Assembly (NCBI RefSeq): GCF_003807585.1
Contig: NZ_RMBX01000006.1
Coordinates: forward strand, 1-64,000
DNA length: 64,000 bases
DNA from: Chitinophaga barathri
Lineage (GTDB): Bacteria; Bacteroidota; Bacteroidia; Chitinophagales; Chitinophagaceae
Direction of reading: 5' to 3'
In this document: one piece after another, positions 40,880 to 49,066 of the stretch
Layout: each line of letters begins with the position of its first letter
Numbering within the stretch: the stretch's first letter is position 1
Position numbers and translations under genes: made by a program
The notes under the pieces: generated by a model
Database searches by the model: none
Told to the model about the DNA's origin: nothing
What the model saw: the letters and a program-made list of their open reading frames with translations, nothing else

Positions 40880-41974
40880 TCAGGTTTTCCTTTTCCGGAC
40901 AACATGGGTGATACCGTTCCCGATCATTTGTTCGAGCAGTTCATACCCGCCGTTGGCCTTACTATGGGCGCTCTCTCTTTCCGCAAGGGTGATGGGGCTT
41001 GCCCAGTATAGATTTACGGTATCTCCTTCCATCTGCGGCAGATCGATGGCGGGGCCTGTATATAGGGCTGAAGACAGCACAAAACTGTCATAACCCGCAG
41101 GTACATTCGCCGAACCGACGGTATGCCCTTCTCCCAGCCAGCTGAGGTTGCGCCAGGGACTGTCTGCCATGCCGGATACGGCCTGCGCCATGTTCATGAT
41201 CTCCATTTCCGTATAATCTTTTTTGCTGACCGCAAGGCCCAGCTCCATCCTTCTGAAACCGGGCGCCTGTTCATTATACAACAATTCCACCCAGGGCATG
41301 GGCCGTACGCTCACTCCCAGGCTCAGGAAATATACAATGTCATCTTTCTCGAATTTTGCGAGCGCCATCGGCGGCCACTGCTGCTGATCGATCGCGTAAT
41401 ATTGCAGTGTATTGCCAAAATGCGCCTCATAGGCTTGTAGAAACTCCTGCTGGATGCCGGACCAGGGATTGTTGTCCTCATCGCTCCATTTCTCCCAGAA
41501 AGCGGATGTTTTCTGAAGACGTTCATACAGCGCTTCGCCGCTAAGGGGGAAAAGGCCGCAGTTGTCAACGGGAGTGGTGCAATCCAGCGCATAGCTGGCG
41601 GGTTGTTCGGAAGAAAGGCTCCAGCCGGGTATGAAACCGAAAGGTTCACCATGGTAAAATACAGCGGCGCCATCATCTTCTTCGCTCCACATGATGCTTA
41701 GATGTTCGGCTACAAGCGGTTCGCGGCCCAGCGGATGATTGCAATAACGCGCTTCTAGCAAGGGTGCTATGCCTTCTTCCATAGCCTGGTAATCGCGGGT
41801 ATCCGGGGCGGGCCGGAGGTTTCGCAGCCAGCAGGCCCGCATATTGTAACGTTCGGAAAACTGTTCGGAAGGGTAAATATATAAGTAGGTGGTACGTTCA
41901 TCCTGTTCCACCACAGCGTATAAAGTGTCGCGGTTGTTGGGTTCCTGCAATAATACTTTAGGTGTGCTCATCAA
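40880..41974 (-). CDS. Probable suppressor-of-fused (SUFU) domain protein
   Basis: 364 residues, acidic, no signal peptide. The second half resembles bacterial SUFU proteins: a strand-rich segment (VSVRPMPWVELLYNE), RRMELGLAVSK, and a late stretch VNLYWASPITLAERESAH followed by a leucine-rich helix. The first half (to about 170) is unlike it and may be a separate domain. The family assignment is by resemblance only. Confidence 0.6.
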   Translation of the reverse strand: MMSTPKVLLQEPNNRDTLYAVVEQDERTTYLYIYPSEQFSERYNMRACWLRNLRPAPDTRDYQAMEEGIAPLLEARYCNHPLGREPLVAEHLSIMWSEEDDGAAVFYHGEPFGFIPGWSLSSEQPASYALDCTTPVDNCGLFPLSGEALYERLQKTSAFWEKWSDEDNNPWSGIQQEFLQAYEAHFGNTLQYYAIDQQQWPPMALAKFEKDDIVYFLSLGVSVRPMPWVELLYNEQAPGFRRMELGLAVSKKDYTEMEIMNMAQAVSGMADSPWRNLSWLGEGHTVGSANVPAGYDSFVLSSALYTGPAIDLPQMEGDTVNLYWASPITLAERESAHSKANGGYELLEQMIGNGITHVVRKRKT

Positions 41975-42013
41975 AAAATGGATTATTTGATCCGGGTGGA
42001 AACTACAAATTAT

Positions 42014-42538
42014 TTATTGTACGGCCCAGGATTTCAGTACTCGTACGGTCACATTTAACTGCCCGATATGGCGCATGGTATGTTCCGCCGCATGTACCAG
42101 CAGCCCGATCACATTGGTGGGTATTTGTTTCCGGCCTATCCCGCGAAAGTCTGTGAGTGTAGCTTCGTCCGTCTGTGACAGTTGCCGCAGCGCATGATCT
42201 GTCTGCTGGTGGAACCGGGAAAGCAATTGGCTAACGGTAACGCCGGGCTGCGGGGCTACATTTTCGAGCCGCAGCAATTCCAGCTGACCGGGGGAAAGGG
42301 TTTCGCCGCGTGCGTAGGTAAGCAGCCTGTCCAACACACCGGAAAGATGCTGGAGATGAAAGCCCGGGGAAGCTACGCCGGCCGGCTGCTCCCATAGCAG
42401 TTCTTCGCTGAAGCCCCGCATCAGCGCTTCCAGTTCTTCACGGGCCTGCAGCAATGCATGGGCCACAGGCTGCAGGAGCGGGGGAATGCCTTCCACCGGG
42501 CCTCTTTGCCATACTTCGGGTGCTGGGGGAGTTGTCAT
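42014..42538 (-). CDS. DinB family protein
   Basis: 174 residues. DinB-type four-helix bundle with His residues at about 61-65 (FHLQHLSG) and 149-157 (HAAEHTMRHIGQL), the metal-site pattern. Second DinB-fold gene in the window, not closely similar to the one at 33428. It sits 39 bases from the SUFU-like gene and 20 from the FG-GAP gene, all on the minus strand. Confidence 0.85.
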   Translation of the reverse strand: MTTPPAPEVWQRGPVEGIPPLLQPVAHALLQAREELEALMRGFSEELLWEQPAGVASPGFHLQHLSGVLDRLLTYARGETLSPGQLELLRLENVAPQPGVTVSQLLSRFHQQTDHALRQLSQTDEATLTDFRGIGRKQIPTNVIGLLVHAAEHTMRHIGQLNVTVRVLKSWAVQ

Positions 42539-42558
42539 TTTAATAGATTTGTTAACCG

Positions 42559-43692
42559 TTATTTTTTCTCCTGCTCAAAATAATAAACTCCTTTTTTGTT
42601 TGAAATGATAATGTCCTTCAGGCCGTCTTTGTTCAGATCGGTCACTGCAAAACTGTTGCCCACGCCTGAATTATCATCCACCTGGTGCGGGACCCAGGCG
42701 GGTGTTTTTCCCGGTTTGTATTCGAACCAGTAGAGTACAGCGGGCTCAAACGCACCGGGGTCTTTGCCGTTGTGCGCAAAATACCGTTTGCCCGTGATCA
42801 GGTCAGGATGGCCGTCGTTGTTGATGTCTTCAAAAGCCATCGCGTGCGTCTGCGAGAATTGTTTGCTGATCTCATGCGTGGTAAAACCCTGCGGCTGTTG
42901 CTCATGCCACCAGATGCCGTATGCGTGCGCGGAGGAGCTCACCACGTCCATATCGCCGTCCCCGTCTGCATCCAGCACGAACATATTGGAACATTCTTTC
43001 CCGAGGTCCGCGGGGTGAAATGTCCAGTCGGGCTGCGACGGATCTGCCGGGGCTTCCCACCAGCCGGTGTGGATGATCACATCGTTCCTGCCGTCTTTGT
43101 TCATATCGCCCCAGCCAAGGCCGTGCGTGTAGCGGTGGGTGCCCCTGAGACTGTCATTGCTGATGATATTCTGTATCCATAGGGTATCTCCTTTGGCTGA
43201 AGGCGCTTTCAGCCAGAGTACTTTCCTGGCTTTGGAATCATTGCAGATCAGGTCTTTTTTACCGTCTCCGTCCACATCTACGAGTATCGGCGTTTCGTTG
43301 CCGGCGGATTCAAGTATGGTACGGGATTTCCAGAGAGTGTTTTTGCCGCGCGGATTTTCATACCATGCGCATACGGCCCCTGGCTGGTCGAAACGGATAA
43401 GGTCCTGCCAGCTATCATTGTTCACGTCCGTGCAAAAATTCAGAAAAGTTGTGCTATAGCCGGGCACTGGATTTAATGTATCGGTATGGATGAGGTGCCT
43501 TTTCCAGGAAGGCGCTTCAAACCAGTATATCCCCGCCAGGATGTCCGTTTTGCCGTCTTTGTTCACGTCACCGGTGGTGGCCCCTTCCGCAATAAAAACG
43601 GGGCTGAGGGTATGTTTTTTGAACGAAACCTGTGCCCGGGTAATATTGGTGAGCGATAACAATACACAACAGAAAACAATGCATGTTCTCAT
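42559..43692 (-). CDS. FG-GAP/VCBS repeat protein, secreted
   Basis: About 377 residues from ATG 43692; signal peptide ending TRAQ. Seven or so repeats with the calcium-binding pattern DxNxDGxxDI/L (DVNKDGKTDILAG, DVDGDGKKDLIC, DMNKDGRNDVIIHTG, DADGDGDMDVVSSS, DINNDGHPDLITG, DLNKDGLKDIIISN), forming an integrin-like propeller. Probably a secreted carbohydrate- or protein-binding protein; role unknown. Confidence 0.85.
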   Translation of the reverse strand: MRTCIVFCCVLLSLTNITRAQVSFKKHTLSPVFIAEGATTGDVNKDGKTDILAGIYWFEAPSWKRHLIHTDTLNPVPGYSTTFLNFCTDVNNDSWQDLIRFDQPGAVCAWYENPRGKNTLWKSRTILESAGNETPILVDVDGDGKKDLICNDSKARKVLWLKAPSAKGDTLWIQNIISNDSLRGTHRYTHGLGWGDMNKDGRNDVIIHTGWWEAPADPSQPDWTFHPADLGKECSNMFVLDADGDGDMDVVSSSAHAYGIWWHEQQPQGFTTHEISKQFSQTHAMAFEDINNDGHPDLITGKRYFAHNGKDPGAFEPAVLYWFEYKPGKTPAWVPHQVDDNSGVGNSFAVTDLNKDGLKDIIISNKKGVYYFEQEKK

Positions 43693-43916
43693 AAATGGAA
43701 TTTTAAAAGGGTCACTTAAAATAGGAAATAAAATCAGGCTTTCCACAATAAGCGCAAAATTTCACAGAGCGGCAACCCGGGCCATCCTGCCAGCCAGGCT
43801 GGAATGTACCGGTATTTTTGAATGACCGCCCTACCGCAATAGGGGCAACTCCCGCACGGCACCGGACTATTTTATGTAAATTATATTAGTCTACTTGTTT
43901 TATAGGATAATACGAT

Positions 43917-43924
43917 TATCTTTG
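43917..43924 (+). promoter_or_regulatory. -7 box of the Cys-leader/SusC operon promoter
   Basis: TATCTTTG matches the Bacteroidota -7 consensus exactly; TTGT 18 bases upstream (43895-43898) is an imperfect -33. It would start transcription near 43931 and give a leader of about 400 bases before SusC. Confidence 0.5.
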
Positions 43925-44002
43925 TTTCGCATTGACTCCGCGCGCTGTTGGCTGGCGTTCGGGTCACAGGCTAGCTTTGTTTAAACTTTAAACATTGGGC
44001 AC

Positions 44003-44101
44003 ATGAGACCAAATCAGGCACGTTTCCCTGACCGGTTCCTGATTTCCGGAACTTATTGTAAAACCGCCAATGTCAACCGTGGCTGTTGTTGCGAGTGCTG
44101 A
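44003..44101 (+). CDS. Cys-rich leader peptide, candidate attenuator
   Basis: 33 codons from ATG 44003 to TGA 44099-44101, ending NRGCCCEC. Five Cys codons lie in the last 15 residues, three in a row. It sits in the long leader of a SusC/SusD/arylsulfatase operon, about 70 bases after the probable transcription start. A pyrimidine-rich tract (44102-44132) and competing GC hairpins (44179-44237) follow. This is the layout of amino-acid attenuation: ribosomes slow at Cys codons when Cys-tRNA is scarce and change downstream folding or Rho access. Sulfur limitation would then switch on sulfate-ester scavenging. Function inferred. Confidence 0.55.
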   Translation: MRPNQARFPDRFLISGTYCKTANVNRGCCCEC

Positions 44102-44208
44102 TCCGTTTCTCCTTTTTTGTTTTCTTTTTTCATCATAAATAATTCCATGGCACATCCGCTTACGCCGCCCTCGGACAGGGCCGGTCCGTAGATATTCCTA
44201 AAAAAGAT

Positions 44209-44237
44209 GGCCGGCATCGTTGGAGCGATAACCGGCC
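44209..44237. promoter_or_regulatory. GC hairpin in the SusC leader
   Basis: GGCCGG (44209-44214) pairs with CCGGCC (44232-44237), with inner ATCG/CGAT around ttggag. An upstream GGCCGGT (44179-44185) could pair with the same ACCGGCC (44231-44237), so two exclusive folds exist. On the minus strand the hairpin is followed by TCTTTTTT, which makes it terminator-like in that direction too. Confidence 0.45.
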
Positions 44238-44326
44238 TGATAAAAAGGCTGACGCAAATCATGGCAGAAGGACATTGTATGTTCTTCCGCCGCCTTATTA
44301 CTTGGACCGAATATAAATAAATTCGT

Positions 44327-47300
44327 ATGAAAATTAAGTGGTTATTATGGCTCAAATTACTTTTGGCCATCACCACCGTAACCTCGGCTCAGTCGGTTGC
44401 TGTTAAGCAAATCTCCGGCGAGGTGAGGTCAGACAAAGGAGAAATACTGGAAGGGGTTACCGTAGCGGTGAAAGGAACACCGAACGGCACGGTAACGGAC
44501 AGCACCGGTAAATTCAGTATCAAAGTCCCCGATGGTGGCAACCTGGTGTTCTCATTCACCGGTTTTAATTCCCGCGAAATACCCGTCAACGGTCAGCAAC
44601 ATGTCGCAATCGTGCTGCAATACAGCATAGGGCAGCTGGATGAAGTGGTCGTAACCGCGCTGGGAATAAAGAGTACAAAAAAGTCGATCAATTATTCAGT
44701 ACAGAACTTAAAAGGAGGAGAAGTAACTGCCACCAAAGAGCCCAACATCGTTTCCGCGCTCAGCGGGAAAGTAGCAGGCGTTCAGATCAACAACAGCAGC
44801 GGCCAGCCAGGCGGTTCGGCCACCATCCGCATCCGCGGCAGCGCATCGGTGCTGGGGGAAAACTCCCCGCTGTTTATCCTCGATGGTATGCCCATCGACA
44901 ATTCCAATACGGGCCTTGCCATACAGAATGCGAACCAGATAGTGAACCAGTCGAACCGCGCGGTGGACCTGAACCCGAACGACATTGAAAGTATCGCTGT
45001 GCTGAAAGGACCGGCTGCTGCGGCATTATATGGTATCCGCGCGTCGAACGGGGCGGTAGTGATCACCAGCAAAAAGGGCGGCAACGGGAAGGAGCCGCGT
45101 AAGCTGAAAGTATCGTTGTACAGCAGTCTTACTTTCGAATCCATTGCCCGTAGGCTGCAACCCATCCAGCGAAAGTTTGCCCAGGGATCAGGGAAACGGT
45201 ACGTGGTGCCCGGGCAGAATGGCTCGGAAGACAGCTGGGGGCCGCTGCTGGACACGCTTACCTATAGCAGCACACCCAGCAAATGGGATGTGAACGGGAC
45301 GATCGTCGGGAAAAGCAATCCCTTGTCCAACGGTATTCCCGTGAACCTGTACGACAACATCGGCAATTTTTTTGAACGGGGTTATACCAATGACAATGCC
45401 CTGAGCGTAACGGGCAAAACGGAAAAGTTCGGTTATTATTTTTCCTTCGGAAGGCTGTATCAGCAGGGAGTTGTGCCTACCACGGACTTCTTCCGCAACA
45501 CGGCCCGTTTTGGCGCTACCTTCCAGGCCAGCGACAAGCTGGATTTTTCCCTGTCCGTGAATTATTTCAACACCGGATCGGGGAACAGGATGCTGCCCGG
45601 TGGCGCGCCCGGTGGCGCTTTGCGCAGCCTGATCAATACTCCCGCCAATTTCGATATCACCAACGGCCTGAAGAACCCTGCGGATGACCCGCGCTCCTAC
45701 ACCTTCGAAGATGGCTCCCAGCGCGCATATGCGGGCGGTACGTTCGGCTTTGACAGTCCGTACTGGTCGCTGAACAACAACCCGCATACGGACAACAACA
45801 ACCGCGTGGTGCTGGTGGAAGAAACCAATTACAAACTCTTCAACTGGCTCACGGCTACATTCAGGGTGGGAACGGACATTTACAATGAAAAAAGAATGGC
45901 CCTTTTCAACAAAGGATCAGTGGCTTTTCCCGCGGGCGTGCTCATCAATTATACTTTCCTTAACCGGGATATCAACACCGATCTTTACCTCACCGCCAGC
46001 AAAAAACTCTCGGACCGTTTTGGCCTGAAAGTAATTGCCGGCCATAACTATTTCGATCACCAGCTGGATGCCACGGTGAACCAGGGCAATAACCTCAACC
46101 TGCCGGGTTTCGAAAACATCAGCAACGGCTCCACTTTCAACGTACAGCAGGCCACCACGCAACGAAGGCTGGTAGCGGGTTACGCCAGCGCTGAACTGGA
46201 TTACAAAAACTGGCTGATCCTGAACGTAACGGGCAGGAACGAATGGACGTCCACACTGGCAAAAGGAAAGAACTCTTTCTTTTATCCATCTGTAAGCCTC
46301 GGCTGGATCGTGAATGAATCCCTGAACTGGGACGTTCCCTGGCTGGATTACCTGAAACTGCGCGCCTCTTACGCCCAGGTGGGCAACGACGCGCAACCGT
46401 ATTCGCTCGGCACCTACTATTCTTCCACCACGTTGAACGGATCGGCGCAGGGGCAGACGCTGAACTTCCCCTTCAACGGCCTGGCTGGTTACAGCCTGGA
46501 TGCTACCCTCGGCAATAAAAACCTGAAGCCGGAAAGGATCACCTCCTACGAAGGCGGCCTGGAAGCCTGGTTCTTCAAAAACAGGCTGGGCGTGGAAGCC
46601 ACCTATTACAAAAACGAAAGCCGCGACCAGATACTGTCCGTCAGCATTCCCGCATCCACCGGCTACAGCAGCTTTATTACAAACGCCGGTCTCATTACGA
46701 ACAGTGGCGTGGAAGCGATCATCACCGGTGTGATCCTCAACAAACGGAACTTCCGCTGGACCACCGTGCTGAACTTCTCCCACAATAAAAGTTTTGTACA
46801 TGAGCTGACAGGGGATAACAGTATGATTTCGCTGATGAGCACGAACGGTGGTACACAGATCATCGCGCCGGGATACGCTTTCAGCGTGATCTACGGCAGG
46901 GCATTACGCACCAATGCGGACGGACAGGTACTCATAGACGACCGTGAGCAGATCAACGGCGCGCCGAACAGCAACTATGGCCTGCCCGTTGCGGAAGCCA
47001 CGCCCAGCGTGATCGGCGACCCCAATCCCTTGTGGAACGCCGGCCTTCGGAATACGTTGAGTTACAAAAACATTGCCCTTTCTTTCCTGCTGGACAACCG
47101 GCAGTACTTCGACATCTACAACAGCACGCTGGCGCAGATGGTGAACAATGGTGTGGCGAAAGAAACAGAAAACCGCTACGACCAGGTGGTATTTGAAGGA
47201 GTAGGCCTTTCAAGCGGTAAACAGAATACGATCAAAGTAGTGCCGGGTGAAGCGTGGTACAAAAGCACGATCAACTATGGGTCGGTGTATATTGAAAAGG

Positions 47301-47548
47301 ATCTCTGGTGGCTGAGGCTGCGGGACGTGAACCTGAGTTACAGTTTCCCGAAAAGCCTGCTGCAAAAGATCAGGCTGTCCGAGCTGGAACTCACACTCAC
47401 CGGCAGGAATCTTTTCACCTGGACAAACTACACCGGCAGCGACCCTGACGTGAACCTGCGCGGCGGCTCCACCAACGGCTATGGCTCGGATTTTTTCAAC
47501 TATCCCACCACCAAAAGCTACGGTGCCGCCCTGAAAGTCTCCTTCTGA
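44327..47548 (+). CDS. SusC/RagA TonB-dependent receptor (sulfatase locus)
   Basis: 1073 residues; signal peptide (1-20, ending TSA). No STN domain, so not FecR-coupled. Carboxypeptidase-regulatory-like domain (about 27-105, GEILEGVTVAVKGTPNGTVT), TonB-box-like LDEVVVTALGIK, plug (LSGKVAGVQINNSSGQPGGS, LFILDGMPIDN, VLKGPAAAALYGIRASNGAV) and barrel ending YGAALKVSF. Imports a large ligand, plausibly a sulfated molecule given the downstream sulfatase. Operon with SusD-like and sulfatase genes, gaps of 24 bases each. Confidence 0.95.
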   Translation: MKIKWLLWLKLLLAITTVTSAQSVAVKQISGEVRSDKGEILEGVTVAVKGTPNGTVTDSTGKFSIKVPDGGNLVFSFTGFNSREIPVNGQQHVAIVLQYSIGQLDEVVVTALGIKSTKKSINYSVQNLKGGEVTATKEPNIVSALSGKVAGVQINNSSGQPGGSATIRIRGSASVLGENSPLFILDGMPIDNSNTGLAIQNANQIVNQSNRAVDLNPNDIESIAVLKGPAAAALYGIRASNGAVVITSKKGGNGKEPRKLKVSLYSSLTFESIARRLQPIQRKFAQGSGKRYVVPGQNGSEDSWGPLLDTLTYSSTPSKWDVNGTIVGKSNPLSNGIPVNLYDNIGNFFERGYTNDNALSVTGKTEKFGYYFSFGRLYQQGVVPTTDFFRNTARFGATFQASDKLDFSLSVNYFNTGSGNRMLPGGAPGGALRSLINTPANFDITNGLKNPADDPRSYTFEDGSQRAYAGGTFGFDSPYWSLNNNPHTDNNNRVVLVEETNYKLFNWLTATFRVGTDIYNEKRMALFNKGSVAFPAGVLINYTFLNRDINTDLYLTASKKLSDRFGLKVIAGHNYFDHQLDATVNQGNNLNLPGFENISNGSTFNVQQATTQRRLVAGYASAELDYKNWLILNVTGRNEWTSTLAKGKNSFFYPSVSLGWIVNESLNWDVPWLDYLKLRASYAQVGNDAQPYSLGTYYSSTTLNGSAQGQTLNFPFNGLAGYSLDATLGNKNLKPERITSYEGGLEAWFFKNRLGVEATYYKNESRDQILSVSIPASTGYSSFITNAGLITNSGVEAIITGVILNKRNFRWTTVLNFSHNKSFVHELTGDNSMISLMSTNGGTQIIAPGYAFSVIYGRALRTNADGQVLIDDREQINGAPNSNYGLPVAEATPSVIGDPNPLWNAGLRNTLSYKNIALSFLLDNRQYFDIYNSTLAQMVNNGVAKETENRYDQVVFEGVGLSSGKQNTIKVVPGEAWYKSTINYGSVYIEKDLWWLRLRDVNLSYSFPKSLLQKIRLSELELTLTGRNLFTWTNYTGSDPDVNLRGGSTNGYGSDFFNYPTTKSYGAALKVSF

Positions 47549-47572
47549 TCAAACACAGTAAAAATTTCAGCA

Positions 47573-49042
47573 ATGAACAAAAAGACATTGAGAAGACTGG
47601 TAATGCTCGCTGTAATACCGCTGGCCGGTTCCTGCGGCAATTTACTGGAAGACGCCAATATCAATAAAAACAACCCTTCGGACATACCGCTGGCGGGCAT
47701 GCTGCCCAGCGCGGAAGTGGCGCTGGTATACAACAACGCCGCGGATTTTTCCCTTCGCTCTTCCGTGTTTATCCAATACATCAGCGGCATTGGCGGTTTT
47801 GCGGTGAACGAAGACCGTTACGATTTTGCCACCAGCAACTTCGACGGCTCATGGGGCAAGGCTTATACGGCTGTGCTCAATAACCTGTCCCGCATCATCA
47901 AAAAAGCGGAGAATACCAATGCGCCACGGTATGCGGGTGTGGCCAAAATACTGACAGCCGTAGCCCTCGGTACGCTGACCGATGCCTTCGGGAACATCCC
48001 GTATGAAGAAGCGCTGAATCCGGACATCCTCGCGCCAGGTTATGAAAGCCAGGAAGTGATCTATGGACGGATACAAACGTTGCTTTCCGCCGCCATCACC
48101 GATCTGCAACAAACCGCCGGCATTGCGCCCGGGAAAGAAGACGTAGTATATGGCGGAAATTCCGCGCAGTGGATAGCCGCCGCCTGGACCTTAAAAGCCC
48201 GGTATGCCCTTCATCTCTCCGGTGTAGATGCGCAGAAAGCCGCCCGTGAAGCCCTGCAGTTCCTGTACGACGGCAATACTTACCGCGGCATTCAGAACAA
48301 CGATGGTGATCTTGACGTGGTCTTCGGCAACTCGAACAACCAGGCATCGCCATGGTTTACCCAAAACGCAGGAAGGCCAGGATGGTATGGCATGGGTGCT
48401 TATTTCGTCAACCTGCTGAACGGCAACCCGCCCACCATCCCGGTGGATCCGAGAAGAGCCGCGTTTGCAGCCCCGCGCCCGGCGCCCGCGCCGGCTGATA
48501 CTTATGTGGGCGCCTTGCCGGGCGTGCCTTCCGCGGCCTCGAACATTGCAGGGGAAAGGACTTATTACGGCCGGAGCATTTCGCCGGTATCTGTTTTAAG
48601 TTATCCGGAAGCAAAATTCATCGAAGCGGAGGCCCGCCTCATCCTGGACGAAAATGACCCGCTGATAAAAACCGCGCTGGAAACCGCCGTGCGCAGCTCT
48701 TTCGACAAAGTGACCTCCACCGCCGACCCCTTCGCTTCGCCGGAGAAAAAAGATGACTACATCAATAAAAGAGTGCAGCTGGCCGGGAGTTTCGGGCAGA
48801 AGCTGGAGACGATCATCACACAGAAATACATCGCGCTGTTCCTGAATCCCGAAGCCTGGACGGATTACCGGCGCACCGGTTACCCTTCGCTGGCGCCCGC
48901 TACCGGCGGCGTAACGGCCATCAACCCCACGGGGGCGATACCGCGCCGCTTCGCGTATCCAAACAGCGAGGCGAACCTCAACCCGAAACTGCCGGTGAAA
49001 AATTCCAACCTGCAAACCCCTAAACTCTGGTGGGATCAATAA
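47573..49042 (+). CDS. SusD/RagB-like outer-membrane lipoprotein
   Basis: 489 residues; lipobox PLAGSC (Cys22). It begins ANINKNNPSDIPLAGMLPSA and continues AALVYNN-like/FIQYISGIGGFAV, the pattern of the SusD-like type 2 group, with the typical AKILTAVALGTLTDAFGNIP and a C-terminal EAWTDYRRTGYPSL. Ligand-binding partner of the SusC upstream. Confidence 0.92.
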   Translation: MNKKTLRRLVMLAVIPLAGSCGNLLEDANINKNNPSDIPLAGMLPSAEVALVYNNAADFSLRSSVFIQYISGIGGFAVNEDRYDFATSNFDGSWGKAYTAVLNNLSRIIKKAENTNAPRYAGVAKILTAVALGTLTDAFGNIPYEEALNPDILAPGYESQEVIYGRIQTLLSAAITDLQQTAGIAPGKEDVVYGGNSAQWIAAAWTLKARYALHLSGVDAQKAAREALQFLYDGNTYRGIQNNDGDLDVVFGNSNNQASPWFTQNAGRPGWYGMGAYFVNLLNGNPPTIPVDPRRAAFAAPRPAPAPADTYVGALPGVPSAASNIAGERTYYGRSISPVSVLSYPEAKFIEAEARLILDENDPLIKTALETAVRSSFDKVTSTADPFASPEKKDDYINKRVQLAGSFGQKLETIITQKYIALFLNPEAWTDYRRTGYPSLAPATGGVTAINPTGAIPRRFAYPNSEANLNPKLPVKNSNLQTPKLWWDQ

Positions 49043-49066
49043 ACATCAACGAACAAAAAACAAACA

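Noticed and set aside
44053..44376. 107-codon minus-strand frame over the SusC leader
   Set aside because: No protein-like features; the terminator-like hairpin on that strand was considered as support but no upstream gene exists.
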